This document shows positions 51,678-59,068 of a stretch of DNA of 64,000 bases, piece after piece. The position numbers were made by a program, and so were the translations under genes. A model generated the notes under the pieces. That model was given only the letters and a program-made list of their open reading frames with translations. It ran no database searches and had not been told where the DNA came from. The stretch spans positions 1 through 64,000 of the forward strand of contig CAWHCD010000003.1 in NCBI GenBank assembly GCA_963828015.1, given 5' to 3'. Origin of the DNA: CAVPUA01 sp963828015 (GTDB taxonomy: Bacteria > Actinomycetota > Actinomycetes > Mycobacteriales > Jatrophihabitantaceae). How positions within the stretch are numbered: the stretch's first letter is position 1; each line of letters starts with the position of its first letter.

Positions 51678-52498
51678 TCGAGGTGATCACGCCCGGCCCG
51701 CTGGCCACCGTTCAGGACCGGGGCCGGTCCGGTTACGCCCACCTGGGCGTCGGGCGCAGCGGGGCCTTCGACCGGGGCGCGGCCGCCCTGGGCAACCGCC
51801 TGGTCGGCAATCACCCCTCGGCAGCGGTCATTGAGGCGCTCGCCGGCGGGCTGGTGATCACGGTGCACGGGGCGGCGACGGTGGCGCTCACCGGCGCGCG
51901 GTGCACCGGCGACCTGGACTGGGGCCTCGCTACCAGCGTCCCGGACGGAGCCACCATCGCCCTGGGACCGGCCGTCGAAGGACTGCGCGCCTATCTAGCC
52001 ATTCGCGGCGGGTTCGACGTGGCGCCGACGCTCGGCTCGCGGAGCACCGACTTTCTCGGCCGGCTCGGGCCGGAGCCGCTGCGGGCCGGCGACCGGTTGC
52101 CGGTCGGAGAGTTGATCAACGCCGACGTCGACGGCGCGCAGGCCGTGCCCGCCGTTGCGCCCGCCGCCCTGCGAGTCGTGCTCGGACCCCGCTCGGACTG
52201 GTTCACGCCGTCAGCAGTAGCAACGTTCCTGGAGACCGTCTGGAGCGTTCGGACCGAGTCCGACCGGATCGGCGTGCGGCTGGATGGTCCGGTCCTGGAC
52301 CGGATCACCACCGGCGAACTGCCCAGCGAGGCGACCCTGCCCGGCGCCCTGCAGGTGCCGCCGGACGGACGCCCGATCCTGCTCGGTCCGGATGCCCCGG
52401 TGACCGGTGGCTACCCGGTGATCGCCGTCGTCCGCGATGCCGATCTGGATCGGGCGGCCCAACTGCGTCCGGGCGACCCGATCGCGTTTCGCGTCTAG
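51674..52498 (+). CDS. pxpC: 5-oxoprolinase subunit C (KipA-like)
   Basis: The 274-residue protein is of the allophanate-hydrolase subunit 2/biotin-dependent carboxyltransferase-like family. It has TVQDRGRSGYAHLGVGRSGA at the N-terminus, AIRGGFDV, and the C-terminal ILLGPDAPVTGGYPVI. It completes the PxpABC complex. The stop overlaps the convergent DUF3618 gene by four bases, so no terminator stands between them. Confidence 0.92.
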   Translation: MIEVITPGPLATVQDRGRSGYAHLGVGRSGAFDRGAAALGNRLVGNHPSAAVIEALAGGLVITVHGAATVALTGARCTGDLDWGLATSVPDGATIALGPAVEGLRAYLAIRGGFDVAPTLGSRSTDFLGRLGPEPLRAGDRLPVGELINADVDGAQAVPAVAPAALRVVLGPRSDWFTPSAVATFLETVWSVRTESDRIGVRLDGPVLDRITTGELPSEATLPGALQVPPDGRPILLGPDAPVTGGYPVIAVVRDADLDRAAQLRPGDPIAFRV

Positions 52499-52728
52499 CC
52501 TTCGCCGCCGCGTACGCGCCGGATCACCAGGAACAACATCAACACACCTACACCGGCGATGACGGCCATGCCGGCCGGGGTCTGGGCCTTGGCGATGGCC
52601 GACTGCTTGGCGTTGTTGGCCACGTACTTGGGGTTGGTCCGGAAGGTCAGCTGATCGACCGCATTGGCCAGCGAATCGCGCGCCTGCTCGATGTCACGCT
52701 GCACATCCTCGGGTGTCCGCTCGGGCAC
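52495..52728 (-). CDS. DUF3618 domain protein
   Basis: The 77-residue actinobacterial protein has an amphipathic helix (PEDVQRDIEQARDSLANAVDQL, split by a short turn) and a C-terminal membrane helix (MAVIAGVGVLMLFLVI) with a basic end. DUF3618 proteins are usually found near bcp in actinobacteria; their function is unknown. It is divergent from bcp with a 66-bp gap. Confidence 0.88.
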   Translation of the reverse strand: MPERTPEDVQRDIEQARDSLANAVDQLTFRTNPKYVANNAKQSAIAKAQTPAGMAVIAGVGVLMLFLVIRRVRGGEG

Positions 52729-52794
52729 ACCAGCTCCCTTCCTTGTGTTCTGGCCACCATAGACCGGGGCCGGGGCCTCGGTATCGTGACCGGC

Positions 52795-53259
52795 ATGACC
52801 CGACTGGCCGTGGGCGATGCCGCCCCCTCCTTCACCCTGCCCGACGCCGATGGCCAGGACGTTTCGCTGGCCGACTACCGCGGCCGCAAGGTCGTCGTCT
52901 ACTTCTATCCGGCCGCCTCGACCCCGGGCTGCACCAAGCAGGCCTGCGACTTTCGCGACAACCTCCGCGAGTTCAACGACGCCGGCTTCGCGGTGGTCGG
53001 CATCTCGCCGGACAAGCAGGCCAAGCTGGCCTCCTTCCGGGACGCGCAGGGGCTGACCTTTCCGCTACTGGGCGACCCGTCACGGGAGGTCCTGAAGGCC
53101 TACGGCGCGTTCGGGGAGAAGATGATGTACGGCAAGACGGTGACCGGCGTGATCCGGTCGACCTTCGTCGTCGACGAACAGGGCAAGATCGCCGCCGCCC
53201 AGTACAACGTGCGCGCCACCGGCCACGTCGAGAAGCTGCGCCGCGACCTCGACGTCTGA
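52795..53259 (+). CDS. bcp: thioredoxin-dependent thiol peroxidase (peroxiredoxin Q/Bcp)
   Basis: The 154-residue atypical two-Cys peroxiredoxin has peroxidatic Cys46 and resolving Cys51 in TPGCTKQAC, preceded by VVYFYPAAS. A C-terminal strand pair contains RSTFVVDEQGKI. It reduces peroxides using thioredoxin. A GTG nine bases upstream of the ATG is an alternative start. It is followed by a tRNA gene. Confidence 0.94.
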   Translation: MTRLAVGDAAPSFTLPDADGQDVSLADYRGRKVVVYFYPAASTPGCTKQACDFRDNLREFNDAGFAVVGISPDKQAKLASFRDAQGLTFPLLGDPSREVLKAYGAFGEKMMYGKTVTGVIRSTFVVDEQGKIAAAQYNVRATGHVEKLRRDLDV

Positions 53260-53365
53260 GCCGCGGTTGGGGCCTGGGCCCCCGCCGACGAATGAGCGCG
53301 GGAGTCACCTGGCCCGGCGTGTTGCGCCCGCCAGCGTCCTCGGTCGGGGCCAGCAGCGGGCGCAG

Positions 53366-53371
53366 TATTCT
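53366..53371 (+). promoter_or_regulatory. -10 element of the tRNA gene
   Basis: TATTCT lies 10 bases before the mature 5' end of the tRNA at 53382, a typical spacing for a stable RNA promoter. A convincing -35 is not seen at 16-18 bp. Confidence 0.4.
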
Positions 53372-53381
53372 CGAAGCTCAC

Positions 53382-53454
53382 GGGGCCGTAGCCCAACGGC
53401 AGAGGCAACGGCTTTAGGTGCCGTCCAGTGCGGGTTCAAATCCCGCCGGCCCTA
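53382..53454 (+). tRNA. tRNA with UAG anticodon (read as tRNA-Leu), short variable arm
   Basis: The 73-nt cloverleaf folds fully. The acceptor is GGGGCCG/CGGCCCU with a G1-U72 wobble and discriminator A73. The D-arm has a three-base stem. The anticodon stem ACGGC/GCCGU encloses loop UUUAGGU with anticodon UAG at 53415-53417 (codon CUA, Leu). The variable loop has five bases (CCAGT), then T-stem GCGGG/CCCGC with loop TTCAAAT. CCA is not encoded. Leucine tRNAs normally have a long class II variable arm; this one is class I, so its charging identity deserves a check. Confidence 0.85.
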
Positions 53455-53565
53455 CACAGGTTCGAGGCGACCCCAAACTGGCTATTGCCTAGCGCTCGGA
53501 CGTCGAGCACGATCCCCTCTGGCGGCACTCATCACCGGAACCCGGATCGGAAAGGCTTCTTCGAC

Positions 53566-54336
53566 ATGGCACAGCGCTCCTCCTACGCGCAGGGCACCCC
53601 GTCCTGGGTCGATCTGCAGACCACTGACGTCGACGGCGCGAAGGCGTTCTACGGCGGCCTGTTCGGCTGGACGTTCGACGATTCACCCGCGCCAGGCGGC
53701 TTCACCTATTCGATGGCCCGGCTGGGTTCGGACACCGTCGCCGGCATCCTCCCCCTCGGACCCACACTGGCGGCCAACAACGTGCCCCCGGCCTGGAACA
53801 CCTACCTGGCCGTCGACGACGCCGAACGCAGCCTGAAGCGGGCCGGCCTGCTCGGCGGCACCGTCGTGATGCCGCTCACCGACGTCCCCGGGGCCGGGCG
53901 CATGGGCTTCCTGACCGATCCGTCCGGCGCCACCGTCGGGCTGTGGGAGGCCGGCGGCCATATCGGTGCGACCCGGGTGAACGAGCCCGGCACGCTCATC
54001 TGGAACGAGCTGATCACGCCGGACAGCGCGCCGGCGCTGGACTTCTACAGCAAGGCGGTCGGACTCGATCCGCTCGACTCGCGCCTGGGCGACCACGCCT
54101 ACACGTTGCTGCAGGTCGACGGCACCGACGTCGCCGGCGCAACCGCGCCGGCCATGGACGGGGTGCCGCCGCACTGGCACACCTGGTTCGCGGTGGCCGA
54201 CGTCGAAGCGACCGCCGCCGCGGCGACGGCCGCGGGGGGCACGCTGCTCGTCGAGCCGACCACCGGTCCGATGGGCCCGCAAGCCACGATCCGCGACCCG
54301 CAGGGGGCCGTCTTCAGCGTGCTCGGGGTTGGCTAG
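53566..54336 (+). CDS. VOC family protein (two glyoxalase-like domains)
   Basis: The 256-residue protein has two vicinal-oxygen-chelate domains: residues about 10-125 (SWVDLQTTDVDGAKAFYGGL) and about 137-255 (WNELITPDSAPALDFYSKAV). It resembles the putative hydroxylase-type VOC proteins common in actinobacteria. Metal ligands such as His in PPHWHTWFAV are plausible. ATG 53566 follows a GGAAAGG site. Enzymatic activity is not assigned. Confidence 0.87.
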   Translation: MAQRSSYAQGTPSWVDLQTTDVDGAKAFYGGLFGWTFDDSPAPGGFTYSMARLGSDTVAGILPLGPTLAANNVPPAWNTYLAVDDAERSLKRAGLLGGTVVMPLTDVPGAGRMGFLTDPSGATVGLWEAGGHIGATRVNEPGTLIWNELITPDSAPALDFYSKAVGLDPLDSRLGDHAYTLLQVDGTDVAGATAPAMDGVPPHWHTWFAVADVEATAAAATAAGGTLLVEPTTGPMGPQATIRDPQGAVFSVLGVG

Positions 54337-54342
54337 CCGCGG

Positions 54343-55890
54343 CTAACCCGCCGGCGTCGCGCGGATGTCGTGCCCGACGCTGGTCAGGCAGGCGCCATCG
54401 GTCAGGCTCCATTTCCAACCGTGCATCTGGCAGGTCAGGACGTCGCCCTCGATCGAGCCGAAGCGGGTGAGGTCGGCCTTGAGGTGTGGACACCGGCGCT
54501 GCACGTCCCAATTGTCGAGGCGAACCATCTCCCCGGCCTCGGCGGCGTTCTGCTCGGCGAACCACCCCTCGGCGTACTGAAGGCGCTCCTCGGACAGGCA
54601 CTTGAAGAAGACGTAGACGAACTCGTTGTACGGCCCGATCCGCTGGGCCGAGAACCGGCAGGACAGGAACAGCGAGTTGACCCAGTCGATCTCGTGCTCG
54701 GCCACCAGCCGCTCGAGGTAGGTCCGCTGCGTCCGAAAGCGGTAGCGCACCTTCTCGTCGGTGTACGCCCGGACCGACCGCGCCTGGAAGTCGATCAGGA
54801 TGTCGACGTCGCCGCGGTCGGCGTCTTCGGCGAGGATCCGGATACCGCCACCGATGCCGCGGGCCAAGTAGGTGGACTCCTCGAGCAGCGGCGTGAACCA
54901 GCTGGTGAGCTCGCCGATCAGGTCGATCTCGGGATGGGCCCAGGTCGACTTTTCCTTTTGGATTTCGGGCATTCGCCGCGCTTGCAGCTCCCGCAGGTAC
55001 TCCGCCTTGTGGCTGAAGATCCGCTCGACCTCCGCGTCCGGGATCGGATGGACGACCGGAGCGCCGGCCAGATCGAGGTTGACCCGCGAGCCCGGGAGGA
55101 GCAGCCGGCCCTCGTCGTGCCCCTGCGTGGCCAACCAGTCCAGGAAGACCCGTTGATCGGGAAAGATGTTGGACTCATCGCCGTGGATGTCATTGAGGTC
55201 CCACAGGTCCTCGTCGAGGAAGCACGGCGGTCCAGCACTCGGGAAGACGAACCGCGCGCCGAGTTCGTCGATGTAGCGCAGCGTCCGGTCGAACTGCCGC
55301 TCGCGCTTGGTCAGCGCCAGCACCCGCTTGGCCCGCTCGGGCAACTCATAGACCATGGGGAACCAGATCGCGCCCGAGAACTGGATCAGGTAGGCGTCGA
55401 CCGGGCCGAGCTCGCGGAAGGCCGACAGCTCCGCCGGACGCGCGTCGTTCTGGTTGAGCAGCGTCGCGTCGGCATCGCGCAGCCAGAGCGAGGAGTCACC
55501 GATCGGGCCGTCGGTCGGGGAGATCAACGACTGGATCATCACGTCGATGCCGTCCAGGGACAGCACCTCGCCCGAGACGGTCTTGATGAACTTCGTGAAC
55601 CCGACGTCGCGCAGCGCGTCCTCGAGCTCGGACGTCGGAAAGTCCGGTAGCAGCACGGTGGCCTGCTTGCTGACGTGCCGGCGCAGGTGCTCGGGGTCGT
55701 AGTGATCGCGATGCAGGTGACTGACGAACAGGTAGTCGACGGCGCCGATGCGGCCCCAGTCCAGCTGGGAGTTGTCCGGGAACGGGAACCAGGACGCGAA
55801 GTAGGCCGGGTTGACCCAGGGATCGGTGAGCACCGTGCCGCCGGCGGTCTCGATCAGCGCACTGGCATGGCCCAGACCCGTCACTCGCAC
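54343..55890 (-). CDS. metallo-beta-lactamase / Rieske [2Fe-2S] fusion protein
   Basis: The 515-residue protein begins with an MBL fold (MRVTGLGHASALIETAGGTV; metal motif HLHRDHYD at 58-65) and a long middle region. It ends in a Rieske domain with Cys467-x-His469 and Cys487-x-x-His490 (CPHLK and CQMHGWKW), about 50 residues before the stop. The same two domains occur, in opposite order, in CMP-N-acetylneuraminate hydroxylase, so a Rieske oxygenase acting on a bound substrate is a reasonable guess. GTG start. It sits beside rdgB with a nine-base gap. Confidence 0.83.
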   Translation of the reverse strand: MRVTGLGHASALIETAGGTVLTDPWVNPAYFASWFPFPDNSQLDWGRIGAVDYLFVSHLHRDHYDPEHLRRHVSKQATVLLPDFPTSELEDALRDVGFTKFIKTVSGEVLSLDGIDVMIQSLISPTDGPIGDSSLWLRDADATLLNQNDARPAELSAFRELGPVDAYLIQFSGAIWFPMVYELPERAKRVLALTKRERQFDRTLRYIDELGARFVFPSAGPPCFLDEDLWDLNDIHGDESNIFPDQRVFLDWLATQGHDEGRLLLPGSRVNLDLAGAPVVHPIPDAEVERIFSHKAEYLRELQARRMPEIQKEKSTWAHPEIDLIGELTSWFTPLLEESTYLARGIGGGIRILAEDADRGDVDILIDFQARSVRAYTDEKVRYRFRTQRTYLERLVAEHEIDWVNSLFLSCRFSAQRIGPYNEFVYVFFKCLSEERLQYAEGWFAEQNAAEAGEMVRLDNWDVQRRCPHLKADLTRFGSIEGDVLTCQMHGWKWSLTDGACLTSVGHDIRATPAG

Positions 55891-55899
55891 CGGTCGAGC

Positions 55900-56496
55900 C
55901 TAATCCAGCGCCGGACCGATCAGTGGCGCCAACGCGCGCAGCGCCTTACCCCGGTGGCTGATCGCGTCCTTGGCCTCCGCATCCAGCTCCGCGCTGGTCA
56001 CCGTCAGCCCGGTGGGGACGAAGATCGGGTCGTAGCCGAAGCCGAACTCGCCCCGCGGCGTGCGGATCAGGTGCCCGTCCATCCGCCCGTCGACGACCGT
56101 CTCGCCGTGGTCCGACACCAGGGCCGCCGCGCACTCGAAGGCCGCGCCGAGCCGCTCGTCCGGCACGTCGGCCAGCTGGGCCAGAACGAGCTCGACGTTG
56201 GCCTCGTCGGCGCCGTGGCGCCCGGACCAGCGCGCCGACAGCACGCCCGGCATACCGTTGAGGGCATCAACGACCAGACCGGAATCATCGGCCACGGTGG
56301 GCAATCCGGTGGCCGCGAACCCCGAGCGGGCCTTGATCAGGGCGTTCTCACCGAACGTCGCCCCCGACTCGGGCTCCTCCTCGTAGGGCGGCACGTCATC
56401 GAGCCCGAGCACGGTCACCGTGACCAGCGGGGCCAGGATGCGCCGCAGCTCGGCCAGCTTCTTCGGGTTCCGCGAGGCCAGCAGCAGTCGGCTCAT
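55900..56496 (-). CDS. rdgB: XTP/dITP pyrophosphatase (RdgB/HAM1)
   Basis: The 198-residue house-cleaning enzyme hydrolyses dITP, XTP and other non-canonical purine nucleotides. Motifs: ASRNPKKLAEL at the start, GENALIKAR, TVADDSGLVVDALNGMPGV and GFGYDPIFVP, ending SHRGKALR. ATG at 56496 overlaps the rph stop by four bases, the usual rph-rdgB coupling; an upstream ATG is ignored. Confidence 0.95.
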   Translation of the reverse strand: MSRLLLASRNPKKLAELRRILAPLVTVTVLGLDDVPPYEEEPESGATFGENALIKARSGFAATGLPTVADDSGLVVDALNGMPGVLSARWSGRHGADEANVELVLAQLADVPDERLGAAFECAAALVSDHGETVVDGRMDGHLIRTPRGEFGFGYDPIFVPTGLTVTSAELDAEAKDAISHRGKALRALAPLIGPALD

Positions 56497-57215
56497 CGAC
56501 CCAGCACGTCGGCCTGGATGGCGGCCAGCGACGCGCACCCGGCCAGGGCCAGGTCGAGCAAGGCGTCCAACTCGTCGCGGCGGAAGGGCACGCCCTCAGC
56601 GGTGCCCTGCACCTCGACGAACTCGCCGTTGCCGGTGACGACGACGTTCATGTCGGTCTCGGCATTGACGTCCTCGAGGTACATCAGGTCCAGCCGCGGC
56701 TGGCCGTCGATGACCCCGACCGACACCGCCGACACCGAGTTGATCAGCGGGTTCGGCTTGGCCAGCGCGCCCTTGCCGTCCAGCCAGGCCACGGCATCGA
56801 CGAGGGCGACGTAGGCCCCGGTGATCGCCGCCGTGCGCGTGCCGCCGTCGGCCTGCAGCACGTCGCAGTCGATCGAGATCGAGTTCTCGCCCAATGCGGC
56901 CAGGTCGATCGCCGCCCGCAGCGAACGGCCGATGAGCCGGGAGATCTCGTGCGTTCGGCCCCCGATCTTGCCCTTGACCGACTCGCGGTCGTTGCGGGTC
57001 AGGGTGGCCCGGGGCAACATCGCGTACTCGGCCGTCACCCAGCCCAATCCGCTGCCCTTGCGCCAGCGCGGCACGCCCTGCTGCACCGAGGCCGCGCAGA
57101 GCACCTTGGTCTCACCGAACTGGACCAGCGCGGACCCTTCGGCGTACTTCTGCCAGTCGCGGGTGATGGTGATCGGACGGAGTTGGTCGGCGGCGCGGCC
57201 ATCGGGACGAGACAT
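56493..57215 (-). CDS. rph: ribonuclease PH
   Basis: The 240-residue phosphorolytic 3'-5' exoribonuclease trims tRNA 3' ends. It begins RPDGRAADQLRPITI and shows GSALVQFGETKVLC, RTHEISRLIGRSLRA, CDVLQADGGTRTAAITGAYVAL and the catalytic Asp in LDLMYLEDVNAETDMNVV. It is coupled to rdgB. Upstream is an 84-bp gap to the divergent DrrA-type gene. Confidence 0.96.
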   Translation of the reverse strand: MSRPDGRAADQLRPITITRDWQKYAEGSALVQFGETKVLCAASVQQGVPRWRKGSGLGWVTAEYAMLPRATLTRNDRESVKGKIGGRTHEISRLIGRSLRAAIDLAALGENSISIDCDVLQADGGTRTAAITGAYVALVDAVAWLDGKGALAKPNPLINSVSAVSVGVIDGQPRLDLMYLEDVNAETDMNVVVTGNGEFVEVQGTAEGVPFRRDELDALLDLALAGCASLAAIQADVLGR

Positions 57216-57299
57216 GCCAGCAGCCTATGACAGCGCCCGGACAGGCCCTGTCAGCGTCGTGTGCGCGCGGTGCCAGCAGCCGGGCCCACAGTGATACGC

Positions 57300-58253
57300 A
57301 TGACCAACGCGATCGAGGCTGTGGGCCTCACCAAACGGTTCGGCTCGACCCTGGCGCTGGACGGCATCGACCTGACCGTGCCGCAGGGTTCGGTGCTGGG
57401 CGTGCTGGGCCCGAACGGGGCCGGCAAGACCACCGCGGTGCGCATCCTGGCCACCCTGCTCAAGCCCGACGGCGGCTCGGCCCGCGTCGGCGGCTTCGAC
57501 GTCGCCCGCGAGGCCCACCAGGTGCGCCAGACCATCGGGCTGACCGGCCAGTACGCCTCGGTGGACGAGGAGCTGAGCGGCCGGCAGAACCTGGTCCTGA
57601 TCGGCCAGTTGCTCGACCTGACGACGCGCAGCGCCCGCTCCCGAGCCACGGAGTTGCTGGCCTGGTTCGATCTCAGCGAGGCCGCCGACCGCCCGGCCAA
57701 GACCTACTCCGGCGGGATGCGGCGACGGCTGGACCTCGCCGCGTCCCTCGTCGGCCGCCCATCGGTGATCTTCCTCGACGAGCCCACGACCGGCCTCGAC
57801 CCGGCCAAGCGCGAGGACATGTGGGACGTCGTCCGCAACCTGGTCACCGACGGTTCGACCGTGCTGCTGACCACCCAGTACCTCGACGAGGCCGACGCCC
57901 TGGCCGATGAGATCACCGTGATCGACCACGGCCGGGTCATCGCGCACGACACTCCCGACGGCCTCAAGCGCGTGGTCGGCGGCCAGACCCTGACCGTGCG
58001 CCCGAGCGATCCGGCCCGGGTCGGGGAGGCCGCGACCATTCTGGGCCGGATCGCCGGATCGGCCCCCGAACAGGTCGGCCGGGGCGTCATCAGCGCGCCG
58101 GTCACCGGCGACGACGCCCTGAGCCAACTCGTCGATCAACTGGGCCGGGCCCAGATCGGCGTCACCGAACTGTCCCTGCACCTGCCCAGCCTGGATGAGG
58201 TCTTCTTCACCCTGACCGGCGCGCGCAACAACACCGAGGAGTCCGCCGCATGA
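57300..58253 (+). CDS. ABC transporter ATP-binding protein, DrrA (daunorubicin-resistance) family
   Basis: The 317-residue ATPase has Walker A GPNGAGKTTAVRI, signature YSGGMRRRLDLAASL, Walker B VIFLDEPTTGLDP, and the extended C-terminal regulatory domain of DrrA proteins ending LPSLDEVFFTLTG. It energises the adjacent permease. ATG 57300; a GTG nine bases upstream is possible. Together with the permease it forms a two-gene exporter operon. Confidence 0.94.
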   Translation: MTNAIEAVGLTKRFGSTLALDGIDLTVPQGSVLGVLGPNGAGKTTAVRILATLLKPDGGSARVGGFDVAREAHQVRQTIGLTGQYASVDEELSGRQNLVLIGQLLDLTTRSARSRATELLAWFDLSEAADRPAKTYSGGMRRRLDLAASLVGRPSVIFLDEPTTGLDPAKREDMWDVVRNLVTDGSTVLLTTQYLDEADALADEITVIDHGRVIAHDTPDGLKRVVGGQTLTVRPSDPARVGEAATILGRIAGSAPEQVGRGVISAPVTGDDALSQLVDQLGRAQIGVTELSLHLPSLDEVFFTLTGARNNTEESAA

Positions 58254-59068
58254 CTGCCGTCCTGGAACGTCCCCCGGTCCTCGACCCGAGCGACACCCAC
58301 CGCATTCCCAACCGCACCGCGCGGCACACGCTGGCCCTGGCCAAGCGCAACCTGATCAAGCTGACGCGCACTCCCGAGCAGTTGATCGACGTAACCCTGC
58401 AGCCGATCATCTTCCTGCTGCTGTTCACCTACGTCTTCGGCGGCGCCATCGCCGGCGGCTCGCAGCAGGAGTACCTGCAGTTCCTGGTACCCGGTCTGAT
58501 GGCCCAGACCCTCGCGATGGGCAGCGTGTCGCTCGGACAGAACCTCAACGCCGACATCGAGAAGGGCGTGTTCGATCGGTTCCGCTCCCTGCCCATCGCC
58601 CGGTCGGGACCGCTGGTCGGTGCGGTGGCCGCCGATGTCGTCCGCTACGTGATCCTGTGCACCGTGCTCATGACCACCGGCTTCGTCATGGGATTCCGAA
58701 TCGAGACCGACCCCGCCCAGGCGCTGGCCGCGATCGTGCTGGCGATCGGATTCGCCTTGTGTTTCTGCTGGATCTCGGTCTTCGTCGGTATGGTCGCCCG
58801 GACCTCTGGCTCGGTGCAGGGCATCATGTTCCTGATCATCCTGCCGCTTTCCTTCGCCAGCAGCACGTTCGCGTCGCCGACCACGATGCCCGGCTGGCTG
58901 CAGGCCTTCGTCAAGGTCAACCCGATCTCGCATCTGGCCGGGGCCACCCGGGCCCTGATGCTCGGCGGGCCGCTGGCCTCGGACCTGGCTTGGACGTTGG
59001 GCTGGATGGGCGCCCTGCTGCTGATCTTCGTACCGCTGGCCCTGCGCGGCTACAACCGCCGGGCCTGA
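58250..59068 (+). CDS. ABC-2 type permease, DrrB family
   Basis: The 272-residue membrane protein has six helices. An amphipathic N-terminal segment (HTLALAKRNLIKLTRTPEQLID) leads into QPIIFLLLFTYVFGGAI, and the ABC-2 motif region lies near GSVQGIMFLIILPLSF. It overlaps the ATPase gene (ATGA). Its last 19 bases overlap the convergent SARP gene. It exports a hydrophobic compound, possibly an antibiotic or lipid. Confidence 0.93.
   Translation: MTAVLERPPVLDPSDTHRIPNRTARHTLALAKRNLIKLTRTPEQLIDVTLQPIIFLLLFTYVFGGAIAGGSQQEYLQFLVPGLMAQTLAMGSVSLGQNLNADIEKGVFDRFRSLPIARSGPLVGAVAADVVRYVILCTVLMTTGFVMGFRIETDPAQALAAIVLAIGFALCFCWISVFVGMVARTSGSVQGIMFLIILPLSFASSTFASPTTMPGWLQAFVKVNPISHLAGATRALMLGGPLASDLAWTLGWMGALLLIFVPLALRGYNRRA

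Noticed and set aside
53263..53283. GGGGCC-TG-GGCCCC palindrome after bcp as a terminator
   Set aside because: The two-base centre cannot form a stable loop without opening pairs, and there is no other support; left unannotated.
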